NCBI GenBank assembly: GCA_958427895.1
Contig: CAUADW010000091.1
Span: 1 to 5,766 of the forward strand
Reading direction: 5' to 3'
Source of the DNA: an uncultured Collinsella sp.
GTDB lineage: Bacteria; Actinomycetota; Coriobacteriia; Coriobacteriales; Coriobacteriaceae
Length of the DNA: 5,766 nucleotides
Under the pieces are notes generated by a model. That model ran no database searches, was not told the DNA's origin, and saw only the letters and a program-made list of their open reading frames with translations. The position numbers and the translations under genes are program-made. Positions 1 to 5,363 of the stretch are shown here, piece by piece (positions within the stretch are counted from its first letter, which is position 1; each line of letters opens with the position of its first letter).

Positions 1-695
1 CCATCAAGGGCGAGACTCGCATTTGCCTCAACATCCTCCACGCCGGCAACCAGACTGAGCTGCTCGAGAGTGGCCCGACAATTGCCCCCGAGGAGCTCGA
101 TGCCTTTACCGCCAAGTTTACCGAGCTTGCGGGCAAGGCCGACGTCGTTACCATCTCGGGTTCGCTGCCCCGCGGCGTCGAGGCAGACTACTATGCCAAG
201 ATCACGGGCATTGCCGAGAACGCCGGCGCCAAGGTGCTGCTCGATACCTCGGGTGCTTCGCTCGAGGCCGCCCTTAAGTCCGAAATTAAGCCCGAGCTGG
301 TCAAGCCTAACTTGACCGAGATCAACGGCCTTCTGGGCACGAGCTTTACCACCGACGATGTGGACGAGCTCCGCGCCGCGCTCGCCTCTGATGCCCGCTT
401 CTCCGATATCCCCTGGGTCGTCGTGTCCATGGGCGCTGCCGGCTCCGTTGGCTTCCACAATGGTCGTGCGTTCCGCGCAAAGACGCCCGATATCCCTGCC
501 GTTAACGCAACAGGCTCTGGTGACTCCACTATCGCAGGCTTCGCGCATGCCATCGCTGCTGGCGCAGACGACGAGACGGTGCTGCGTACCGCCAACACTT
601 GCGGCAAGCTCAACGCCATGGATCCTATGACCGGCCATCTGGTCATGGACCGTTGGGACGAGGTCTACAACGGCGTTGTCGTGACCGAGCTGTAA
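1..695 (+). CDS. lacC: Tagatose-6-phosphate kinase (LacC-type, PfkB family), 5' end cut by window
   Basis: Codons run in frame from position 3 to the TAA at 693-695, giving 230 residues; compared with the usual length of about 310, roughly 80 N-terminal residues lie outside the window. Tagatose-6-phosphate kinase uses ATP to make tagatose-1,6-bisphosphate in the cytoplasm, in the lactose/galactose tagatose pathway. Near the visible N-terminus is a GETR...HAGNQTELLESGP stretch typical of the hexose-phosphate kinases of this group; SGSLPRG is at about residues 52-58, KPNLTE at 101-106, and the PfkB signature NATGSGDSTIAG at 168-179 with the catalytic Asp at about 174. The C-terminal ANTCGKLNA...TGH segment resembles LacC more than FruK (1-phosphofructokinase). 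A 1-phosphofructokinase assignment is possible but less likely given the LacR-like and LacG-like genes nearby. It is followed closely by a deacetylase fragment and a YhcH-family gene on the same strand. Confidence 0.88.
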   Translation, partial: IKGETRICLNILHAGNQTELLESGPTIAPEELDAFTAKFTELAGKADVVTISGSLPRGVEADYYAKITGIAENAGAKVLLDTSGASLEAALKSEIKPELVKPNLTEINGLLGTSFTTDDVDELRAALASDARFSDIPWVVVSMGAAGSVGFHNGRAFRAKTPDIPAVNATGSGDSTIAGFAHAIAAGADDETVLRTANTCGKLNAMDPMTGHLVMDRWDEVYNGVVVTEL

Positions 696-696
696 G

Positions 697-867
697 GGCT
701 TGGGCGTCGGTCCCGGCATCGGTTGTTTGCTTATGGTTAGAGCCGACGACAAGTGCGGTAGCATTATGCCGGGGCGCGACGCCGACGCTGTCGTGTTCAA
801 TCCCGACCTTACCCTGGTCGAGACGTATGTGGGTGGCAACAGCGTCGGTAACGCGTTTACCGAGTAG
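697..867 (+). pseudogene. C-terminal remnant of N-acetylhexosamine-6-phosphate deacetylase (NagA/AgaA-like)
   Basis: Between the kinase stop and the next gene one frame stays open to TAG at 865-867. It encodes a segment beginning about position 739 that reads RADDKCGSIMPGRDAD, continues with AVVFNPDLTLVETYVGG, and ends NAFTE. This is the characteristic C-terminus of NagA-type amidohydrolases (GSI.PG.DAD..V...L....T.VGG). The metal-binding and catalytic parts of the roughly 380-residue enzyme are missing, and the sequence just upstream (GLGVGPGIGCLL) lacks the expected NPA motif. No Shine-Dalgarno precedes the ATG at 733, so independent translation is unlikely. I read it as the tail of a deleted gene that once followed the kinase; the deletion joint should lie near 696-738. 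Such deacetylases feed GlcNAc-6-P or GalNAc-6-P into glycolytic routes. Confidence 0.72.
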
Positions 868-899
868 CCGCCAAAGAAGCGATCCGAAAGGGGATTTAG

Positions 900-1373
900 A
901 TGATTTACGGTGCATTGGGCGATATCGAGGAGTATCGCGGAATGCTCAAGGGCCTCGACGTGCTGATCGATTGGCTCGAGGAGAACGATCCGGCGAAGCT
1001 CGAGGTCGGCAGCCATCCGATTCTGGGCGACAAGGTCTTTGCGAACGTCATGGCTCCCACGACGCGTCCCGAGGCCGAGGCTCACTATGAGACGCATCAG
1101 CGCTATCACGACTTGCAGATTGACGTCGAGGGTCGCGAGGCCTTTAAGGTTGCCACGGGCAGTCTGACGCTGGTCCAGGAGTTTGACGAGAAGGACGACT
1201 ACGATCTGGTCGATTCCGACGCTTCGATCGCCGGCGATCTTGCTGACGATAAGTTTGCGCTGTTCGTTGCCGGCGAGCCTCACATGCCCACGCTCGAGTT
1301 CCCGGGCGATGGCGCACAGCCGGTCAAGAAGATTTGCTTTAAGCTACTTGCAGATGCTTACTGGGAGGAGTAA
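900..1373 (+). CDS. YhcH/YjgK/YiaL (EbgC-like) family protein
   Basis: The gene encodes 157 residues, the normal length for this family of small beta-barrel, cupin-like cytoplasmic proteins. ATG at 900 is preceded by the good ribosome site GAAAGGGG. The family core is visible as ETHQRYHDLQ at about residues 64-73 followed by EGRE at 77-80, then FVAGEPHMP at 122-130 and a C-terminal VKKICFKL strand. These His, Glu and Asp residues probably bind a metal and sugar. Known relatives include EbgC, the small subunit of evolved beta-galactosidase, and the sialic acid anomerase NanQ/YhcH, so a sugar anomerase or epimerase helper role is likely; the exact substrate cannot be read from the sequence. Its position after lacC and a deacetylase remnant fits an amino-sugar or galactose operon. 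A strong terminator follows. Confidence 0.88.
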   Translation: MIYGALGDIEEYRGMLKGLDVLIDWLEENDPAKLEVGSHPILGDKVFANVMAPTTRPEAEAHYETHQRYHDLQIDVEGREAFKVATGSLTLVQEFDEKDDYDLVDSDASIAGDLADDKFALFVAGEPHMPTLEFPGDGAQPVKKICFKLLADAYWEE

Positions 1374-1433
1374 CGCGCTGCTCGGCTGAGCTGTTCGTGT
1401 TGTGAGCGTTTTCCTTTGGAGGAGCGCGCTTAG

Positions 1434-1482
1434 GCCCCGCTGATCGCGGTTCCTTTGGGGATTGCGGCTGGCGGGGCTTTTT
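1434..1482 (+). terminator. Rho-independent terminator after the YhcH-family gene
   Basis: GCCCCGC at 1434-1440 pairs with GCGGGGC at 1471-1477, with further G-U-rich pairing inside the arms (TTCC against GGGA around 1450-1461), and is followed directly by five T. It lies about 60 bp after the stop codon and probably ends the lacC operon. Confidence 0.85.
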
Positions 1483-1544
1483 GTTGAGTAGGGGAGTTGC
1501 CGGCGGCGTTGTGCTTGGATTGGCATTGTGCGATAAATCGGCAA

Positions 1545-1568
1545 CAAAAAAGCCGCCCGAAGGCGGCT
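1545..1568 (-). terminator. Terminator of the tRNA-Thr gene
   Basis: On the minus strand AGCCGCC, loop TTCG, GGCGGCT is followed by a run of six T. It starts 12 bp after the encoded CCA of the tRNA. The UUCG-type loop makes it a very stable hairpin. Confidence 0.9.
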
Positions 1569-1579
1569 ATCTTGTGCAA

Positions 1580-1655
1580 TGGAGCCAGCGACCGGGCTCG
1601 AACCGGTGACCCCCGCTTTACGAGAGCGGTGCTCTACCAACTGAGCTACGCTGGC
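1580..1655 (-). tRNA. tRNA-Thr (anticodon CGT), CCA encoded
   Basis: The minus strand folds as a complete 76-nt cloverleaf: acceptor GCCAGCG / CGCTGGC, D-stem GCTC / GAGC, anticodon stem CCGCT / AGCGG around the loop CTCGTAA, and T-arm ACCGG TTCGAGC CCGGT, then discriminator T and an encoded CCA at 1582-1580. Loop positions 34-36 are CGT, which reads the Thr codon ACG. No intron or mismatch is seen. It appears to be a single-gene transcription unit with its own promoter and terminator. Confidence 0.97.
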
Positions 1656-1694
1656 GACCATGTGGTGACGCAACTGAGGCGTCAACGCCTGTCT

Positions 1695-1723
1695 ATGATA
1701 CGGGACATCGCACATCCGCGCAA
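1695..1723 (-). promoter_or_regulatory. Candidate sigma-70-type promoter for tRNA-Thr
   Basis: On the minus strand TTGCGC (1723-1718) and TATCAT (1700-1695) are separated by 17 bp, and the -10 ends 40 bp before the mature tRNA 5' end. Spacing and placement fit a tRNA promoter; assigned by eye. Confidence 0.55.
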
Positions 1724-1772
1724 GGGTTCTGACGGCTTTTCTCACTTTAAATGCACTAATATTGGAGACGTG

Positions 1773-1850
1773 ATGTCTCGCTCTTACGGGCCTCAAACAG
1801 AATGGGGCTGCCATGGCTCAACCCAAAATCCTTCTTACACGTATCGATGA
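1773..1850 (+). CDS. Possible 25-residue upstream ORF overlapping the IIB start
   Basis: GGAG at 1764-1767 lies five bases before the ATG at 1773, which opens a 25-codon frame ending TGA at 1848-1850. It overlaps the first 38 bases of the IIB gene in another frame. The peptide (MSRSYGPQTEWG...) has no recognisable motif, signal peptide or membrane segment. Its ribosome site looks better than that of the IIB gene, so it could couple or tune IIB translation. It may equally be a chance frame or a fossil of an older start region. Confidence 0.25.
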   Translation: MSRSYGPQTEWGCHGSTQNPSYTYR

Positions 1851-2307
1851 CCGTTTCATTTACGGGCAAGACGTTGCGCTGTGGAACGAAGCCGTAGGTT
1901 CCAACCTTGTCCTAATCGTCAACGATGAGATCGCGGCGGACGCTCGCATATGGGCCCCTATGAGGGTGGCGACACCCGAGGGTGTCTGGACGCGGTTTTT
2001 CTCGGTGCAAAGGACCGTCGACATCGTTCATACCGCAACGCCGCGCCAGTTGATTCTGATCATGGTGGCCTCACCCGCCGATGCGCTCGCGCTGGTTAAG
2101 GGTGGCGTGCCGATCAACAAGATCAGCATCGGCCATATGCAGGCAGGGGAGGGCAAGCATCCCATAACGCCCGCAGTCGCCGTAGACGGCGCAGATGTCG
2201 CCTCCCTCAAAGAGCTGCAAAAGCTCGGCATAGAACTAGAAATCCGTTATTTCCCCAGCTCCAATCCCGACCCTATCCAACTAGTCATTGGGGACGTTCT
2301 TAAATGA
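1813..2307 (+). CDS. Orphan PTS IIB protein, mannose/sorbose/GalNAc family, phospho-acceptor His replaced by Tyr
   Basis: The gene encodes 164 residues and covers the whole IIB domain of the mannose/fructose/sorbose PTS family, most like AgaV/AgaB of N-acetylgalactosamine transport. Visible features are LTRIDDRFIYGQ at residues 8-19, LVLIVNDEIAAD at about 32-43, VKGGVPINKISIGHMQ at about 95-110, and VDGADVASLKEL. In active members the loop reads RIDxRLIHGQV, and its His takes phosphate from IIA and passes it to the sugar. Here that residue is Tyr17 (TAC at 1861-1863), and the following Val is Asp20, so normal phosphotransfer should be lost. No IIA, IIC or IID gene is adjacent. The start ATG 1813 gives the usual N-terminus; a weak GGGG at 1804-1807 could serve as ribosome site. 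The last eight codons (LVIGDVLK) and stop lie in a palindromic repeat. It could be a decaying gene or a non-phosphorylated regulatory protein. Confidence 0.86.
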   Translation: MAQPKILLTRIDDRFIYGQDVALWNEAVGSNLVLIVNDEIAADARIWAPMRVATPEGVWTRFFSVQRTVDIVHTATPRQLILIMVASPADALALVKGGVPINKISIGHMQAGEGKHPITPAVAVDGADVASLKELQKLGIELEIRYFPSSNPDPIQLVIGDVLK

Positions 2308-2464
2308 CTAGTCAAACGGGACACCCTTGGCACATGGGGACGTTCCTTATGTGCCGGCCTTTTAGGAACGTCCCCAAGTGCCGGCAGGTTGGGGTAGTCT
2401 TTCTCGCCAAACGTTAAAGACTGTCCCTAATGACTAGTCATTTAAGAACGTCCCCAATGACTAG
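2281..2464. repeat. 184-bp composite nested palindromic repeat (REP-like)
   Basis: The outer arms 2281-2314 and 2431-2464 are a perfect 34-bp inverted repeat, continued after three mismatches by GGGACA (2318-2323) and TGTCCC (2422-2427). Inside are a second inverted repeat of 19 bp with one mismatch (2329-2347 and 2364-2382) and a 7-bp hairpin (AGTCTTT 2396-2402, AAAGACT 2416-2422). The core GGGGACGTTC occurs four times, twice on each strand. The left arm overlaps the 3' end of the IIB gene. No clear target-site duplication flanks it and it encodes no protein. It resembles REP or MITE-type intergenic elements mobilised in trans by a transposase; that identity is inferred from structure. Confidence 0.85.
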
Positions 2465-2466
2465 GT

Positions 2467-2508
2467 AGCAAAGCGCCCGTCGGCGGTGGTGCCGGCGGGC
2501 GCTTTGCT
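2467..2508. terminator. Large hairpin between the repeat and galM, probable terminator
   Basis: AGCAAAGCGCCCG (2467-2479) is an exact inverse of 2496-2508, and the stem continues with a T-G pair and CGGC/GCCG to a 6-base loop, about 18 bp in all. The A-rich and T-rich tracts are part of the stem, as in bidirectional terminators. It starts 23 bp after the galM stop and also faces transcripts from the IIB gene. The lack of a free T-run on either side lowers certainty. Confidence 0.65.
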
Positions 2509-2531
2509 GTGCGATATGTTGCGTTGTGGGC

Positions 2532-3584
2532 TTAGTGCCTCATAAAGTGGTATTCGATCACATTGCTGTAGGGGTGACCCGGGCCCACAATGCCCTGCGG
2601 GAACAGCGGCTGGTGCGGCGTGTCGGGGTACATCTCTGCCTCGAGGGCAAAGCCAGCGCCCCAGCCATAGTTGGCATCGTCCTTGGCGTGCTCGTCGCCC
2701 AGCCAGTTGCCGGTGTAGAGCTGAACGCCCGGGGCGGTGGTGTAGTAGTCCAGCTCGCGACCGGTCCACATCTCCTCGACGTGCATCGCGCGGCGCAGAT
2801 TACGGCCGTACTGATAGCCATCGATGCACAGGCAGTGGTCATAGCCGCGCGCCTGCTTAATCTGCGGGTTGTCGGCTTCCATGCCGGGCGCGACGGGGCG
2901 CAGCTCACGGAAGTCAAACGGCGTGCCTTCGACCGGAGCGATCTCGCCGGTGGGAATGTTCTGGTCATCAATGGGCAGGTAGTGGGCAGCGTTGGCAACA
3001 AAGAAGTGTTCGCAGTCCATGCCGGCGTTATGGCCGGCAAGGTTAAAGTACGTGTGGTTGGTCATGGACACGTATGTGGCGCGGTCGCTCTCGCAGCCAT
3101 ATTCGATACGGAAGCAGCCAGTACGCGTCACGGTAAACACGGCTGTAAAGGTGCGGTTGCCGGGAAGGCCCAGCTCGCCATCCTCAAGTGAGGTGGTCAT
3201 GCGCACGGCATTGTGGACCTCGTCGAGCTCAACGTCCCACACGCGCTTGTGCAGGCCGTGCTCAAGATCGCTGTGTAGGTTGTTGGTGCCTTCGTTGGCC
3301 GGCATATGCCAGTCCGTGCCTGCGATGGTGATCGTGGCGCCTGCAGTGCGGTTGGCCACAGGTCCGATGGTCGCGCCAAAGCAGGCGGGGTTGTCAAAGT
3401 AATCCTCGAGCTTATCGAAGCCCAGCACCACATCGCGCACGTTGCCGGGAATGTCGGGCACATCGATACCCAGTACGGTGGCACCATAGTCCATAATGCG
3501 AACGCAGATCTCGGGCCCGTTGAGGGTGTAACGATGAACGGGGGTACCGCACGGCGCGGTGCCGAAAAGCTCGGAAGTGATCAT
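2532..3584 (-). CDS. galM: Aldose 1-epimerase (galactose mutarotase)
   Basis: The gene encodes 350 residues, the normal size for GalM, which interconverts alpha and beta anomers of galactose and related aldoses in the cytoplasm. Family landmarks appear in order: GPVANRT (Arg79), NEGTNNLHS (His104), TNHTYFNLAGH (His177, the likely catalytic acid), PTGEIAPVEGTPFDF, GYDH (Asp249), GVQLYTGNWL, and FALEAEMYPD (Glu315, the likely catalytic base). These correspond to the Arg/His/His/Asp/Glu set known from Lactococcus GalM, so the enzyme looks intact. I chose ATG 3584 because AGGA lies five bases upstream and family proteins start near MITSELFG; an upstream ATG at 3644 lacks a ribosome site. It is transcribed divergently from the LacR-like repressor gene and is likely controlled by it. 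No signal peptide is seen. Confidence 0.96.
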   Translation of the reverse strand: MITSELFGTAPCGTPVHRYTLNGPEICVRIMDYGATVLGIDVPDIPGNVRDVVLGFDKLEDYFDNPACFGATIGPVANRTAGATITIAGTDWHMPANEGTNNLHSDLEHGLHKRVWDVELDEVHNAVRMTTSLEDGELGLPGNRTFTAVFTVTRTGCFRIEYGCESDRATYVSMTNHTYFNLAGHNAGMDCEHFFVANAAHYLPIDDQNIPTGEIAPVEGTPFDFRELRPVAPGMEADNPQIKQARGYDHCLCIDGYQYGRNLRRAMHVEEMWTGRELDYYTTAPGVQLYTGNWLGDEHAKDDANYGWGAGFALEAEMYPDTPHQPLFPQGIVGPGHPYSNVIEYHFMRH

Positions 3585-3612
3585 TTGGTTCCTAACATCG
3601 AGGTATTTCCGA

Positions 3613-3642
3613 CAAACTGTAGCGCGAACAAGCGAGATTATC
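3613..3642 (-). promoter_or_regulatory. Possible galM control region
   Basis: On the minus strand a GATAAT -10-like box (3642-3637) has no convincing -35 partner. Just downstream is the motif CTTGTTCG, seven bases, GTTTG (3632-3613). A similar TTTGTTCG, five bases, GTTTG pattern lies in the opposite promoter at 3738-3755, so both may be binding sites for the divergently encoded repressor. Confidence 0.3.
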
Positions 3643-3729
3643 ACTACATCCCACTAAAGCAGGGGGTATTTTTCTCAAAAAAGTGATGATTGGAGCTGTG
3701 CGGGCGTTCATTTCTGACGCGCGCGAGTC

Positions 3730-3738
3730 TGATACAAT
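3730..3738 (+). promoter_or_regulatory. Extended -10 promoter of the lacR-like gene
   Basis: TGA followed by TACAAT (3733-3738) matches an extended -10 element; a recognisable -35 is missing (a weak TTCTGA lies at 3712-3717). Predicted transcription start is near 3745, leaving a leader of about 45 bases to the GTG at 3790. Confidence 0.55.
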
Positions 3739-3760
3739 TTGTTCGTTATTGTTTGAATTG
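3735..3760. promoter_or_regulatory. Candidate repressor operator in the lacR-like promoter
   Basis: CAATT (3735-3739) and AATTG (3756-3760) form a short dyad overlapping the -10 and presumed start site. Between them GTTCG and GTTTG stand five bases apart, a pattern also found upstream of galM. The position suits autorepression by a DeoR-family protein. The dyad is short, so this is tentative. Confidence 0.3.
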
Positions 3761-3789
3761 ACGTGAGCGTGGAACAGCGAGGACTCATC

Positions 3790-4554
3790 GTGATTAAAGC
3801 GGAGCGACAGGATAAGGTTCGGCAGCTGCTCGAGGAACAGGGAACGGTCTCGGTCAAGGAGATTTCGGATGCGTTAGGTGTCTCGGATATGACGATCCGC
3901 CGTGATCTTGAGGAGCTTGCGAGCCTAGGCGAGATCGAGCGCGTGCACGGCGGAGCCCGTAGTGCGCAAGGCCGTCCCCACGCTATGCTGCGCCATGAGT
4001 ACTCGCACAGCGAAAAGCGCACCAAGCATGCCGAGGAAAAGCTGCAGATTGCGCGCCGTGCTGTGGAGCTTATCGAAGAGGACTCGACCATCTTTTTGGG
4101 CACGGGCACTACGGTGGAGCAGATGGCCTCGATGCTGCCGGCGTTTCGCCTGCGCATTGTGACCAATTCGCTTTCGGTGTTTAACCTGCTCGAGGCGCGC
4201 GAAGACTGCGACCTGTGCCTCGTGGGCGGCATGTACCGTCGCCGCACTGCCGCCTTTGTGGGCCCCACGGCCGAGGACACCTTGCGCGCACTGGGGATCG
4301 ACGCAGCCTTTATCGGCGCAAACGGCATTCTGGACGGCGACGTGTCTACGTCTAACATGGAAGAGGGCCGCATCCAGCAGCTCGCCTTTAGCAAGGCCGA
4401 CTCGCGCTATCTGATCGCCGACTCCAGCAAGATCGGCAAGCGCGACTTCTACACCTTCTGCCGCCTGGACAGCCTGGACGCCGTGGTGTGCGAGCCGGGT
4501 ATCGCCGCCGAGGATCGTGTCGCCATCGAGGAGCACACGCAGGTCATCTGCTAG
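3790..4554 (+). CDS. lacR: DeoR-family transcriptional repressor, LacR-like
   Basis: From GTG 3790 the gene encodes 254 residues, standard for the DeoR family. I preferred this start because AGGA lies six bases upstream and the product then begins MIKAERQDKV as relatives do; GTG 3763 has no ribosome site. The N-terminal winged helix-turn-helix spans about residues 5-57, with recognition segment SDMTIRRDL and the HGGARS hinge at about 53-58. The C-terminal sugar-phosphate domain shows LGTGTTVEQMA (103-113), VTNSLSV (124-130), LVGG (144-147), IGANGI (175-180), STSNMEE and ADSSKIGKRDF (210-220). The TFCRLDSLDAVV end and the SHSEK segment resemble LacR of lactose PTS operons, whose inducer is tagatose-6-phosphate. 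Divergent galM, lacC and a LacG-like gene in the window fit that role. A galactosamine-type regulator (AgaR) is the main alternative. Confidence 0.85.
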   Translation: MIKAERQDKVRQLLEEQGTVSVKEISDALGVSDMTIRRDLEELASLGEIERVHGGARSAQGRPHAMLRHEYSHSEKRTKHAEEKLQIARRAVELIEEDSTIFLGTGTTVEQMASMLPAFRLRIVTNSLSVFNLLEAREDCDLCLVGGMYRRRTAAFVGPTAEDTLRALGIDAAFIGANGILDGDVSTSNMEEGRIQQLAFSKADSRYLIADSSKIGKRDFYTFCRLDSLDAVVCEPGIAAEDRVAIEEHTQVIC

Positions 4555-4652
4555 CTAACGCTGCAGACGATACTTCTGCCCTCTGCCGGCGCGCGGATTA
4601 TTGCTTCACAATGACAAGCAAATGCGCTTGGGCCAAGTACTCAGCTTGTGGG

Positions 4653-4958
4653 CTAGACCAGGCGGGCGTAGTCCTGTGACTGATGAAAGATGTGGGCGAT
4701 ATAGATTGTTTCGTGCTCAAACTTGTAAAGACACACGTAGTTGTTGACGGGAAACGATCGGTAATTACGTGCCGCCAGCTCTTGCATGTGCGAGAGGGGG
4801 CGTAGGAGCGGCTGCTCGCGAAGCAGATCAAGCTGATATTCAAACTCAGCGACAAAATTGCCTGCTGCGCGCGGATTCTTGAGGATTTGGGCAAGGTATC
4901 CGACGATACTCTCGTACTCATATCGCGCGCTTTTGAGGATTACGACGTTATAGGTCAT
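4653..4958 (-). CDS. RelE/ParE-family toxin of a type II toxin-antitoxin pair
   Basis: The gene encodes 101 residues with the ParE/RelE fold pattern: an N-terminal strand (MTYNVVILKSA), two helices (about residues 12-47, with KNPRAAGNFVAEFE), and a C-terminal sheet with RNYRSFPVNNYVCLYKFEHE and IYIAHIFHQSQDY. RelE-type relatives cleave mRNA on the ribosome and ParE-type relatives poison gyrase; the sequence does not decide between them. The ATG at 4958 overlaps the end of the antitoxin gene by 11 bases, so the pair is translationally coupled. The frame is intact and full length, so the toxin may be active. It converges on the lacR-like gene with a 98-bp gap that holds only a weak 6-bp hairpin (4601-4621) and no obvious terminator for either gene. 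Confidence 0.87.
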   Translation of the reverse strand: MTYNVVILKSARYEYESIVGYLAQILKNPRAAGNFVAEFEYQLDLLREQPLLRPLSHMQELAARNYRSFPVNNYVCLYKFEHETIYIAHIFHQSQDYARLV

Positions 4959-5214
4959 ATTTGTCTCGTATCGCGGTCGCGAAGGAGTCGTAGTCGCTGT
5001 AGTCGCCTTGCGATATTTCGTCTTCTGCCATCATCATACGAGACAGCAGTTTTGCCTTGGCGATTTCTTCTTGCATGAGGCGATACTGGTCGCTGCTGAT
5101 GCAGTGCATGGCCTCGTAGCCGTTCTTAGTTACGGTGACGTCGCGCTCAGACTCAACAAGTGCGGTGAATGTGGCAGTGTCCTTCATGTCTCGGACGGGC
5201 ACACAAGCGGACAT
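4948..5214 (-). CDS. Phd/YefM-family antitoxin
   Basis: From ATG 5214 the gene encodes 88 residues. The start is set by AAAGGAGG five bases upstream, an almost ideal ribosome site; a longer frame from 5250 overlaps the promoter and is unlikely. The N-terminal half (PVRDMKDTATFTALVE, then DVTVTKNGYEAMHCISSDQY at residues 25-44) is the Phd/YefM DNA-binding fold, where TKNGYEA is the diagnostic turn. The acidic C-terminal part (MMAEDEISQGDYSDYDSF) should wrap and neutralise the toxin encoded immediately downstream. It probably represses its own operon at the palindrome over the promoter. Antitoxin-first order and the overlap are typical of this class. Confidence 0.88.
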   Translation of the reverse strand: MSACVPVRDMKDTATFTALVESERDVTVTKNGYEAMHCISSDQYRLMQEEIAKAKLLSRMMMAEDEISQGDYSDYDSFATAIRDKYDL

Positions 5215-5231
5215 GGGTACCTCCTTTGCGT

Positions 5232-5251
5232 CGTGGCATAATTGTACCACG
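5232..5251 (-). promoter_or_regulatory. Toxin-antitoxin promoter with overlapping palindromic operator
   Basis: On the minus strand TGGTACAAT (5249-5241) is an extended -10 element. It sits inside a 20-bp imperfect palindrome, CGTGG (5232-5236) and CCACG (5247-5251) around a central AATT. A dyad over the -10, with the antitoxin start 27 bp further on, is the expected arrangement for autoregulation by a Phd/YefM protein. No good -35 is visible. Confidence 0.6.
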
Positions 5252-5282
5252 GCGTGTCCAAGCGACCGGTACCGTCGAATCG

Positions 5283-5337
5283 TCTCAATCTGTAACAGTT
5301 GGGATCGAAAAACTCGGCTAGATGTTACAGATTGAGA
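5283..5337. repeat. Palindromic repeat unit 1 of 3 (55 bp)
   Basis: TCTCAATCTGTAACA (5283-5297) and its perfect inverse (5323-5337) flank a 25-base centre that starts GTTGGGATCGAAAA and ends GCTAGA. It lies about 30 bp upstream of the toxin-antitoxin promoter. Confidence 0.93.
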
Positions 5338-5363
5338 TTAAAGGGATTGACCTGTGGCGTTTG

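Noticed and set aside
599..1090. Long + strand frame across the lacC end and YhcH gene
   Set aside because: Its product is Arg-rich without domain features and it overlaps two well-supported genes in other frames.
1580..1655. tRNA-Thr as an attachment site of an integrated island
   Set aside because: No integrase gene and no direct repeat of the tRNA 3' end is seen; the 3' side is occupied by the tRNA's own terminator.
2526..3191. Long + strand frame antisense to galM
   Set aside because: It mirrors the third-position GC bias of galM, has no ribosome site, and resembles no family I recognise.
3585..3644. Longer galM start at 3644
   Set aside because: It adds 20 residues not expected in the family, has no ribosome site, and would cover the likely control region; ATG 3584 has AGGA at good spacing.
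3763..3789. GTG 3763 as start of the lacR-like gene
   Set aside because: It has no Shine-Dalgarno and would add nine residues before the typical DeoR N-terminus; GTG 3790 is preceded by AGGA.
3925..4536. Long - strand frame antisense to the lacR-like gene
   Set aside because: It is a shadow of a clearly coding DeoR-family gene; no promoter or ribosome site supports it.
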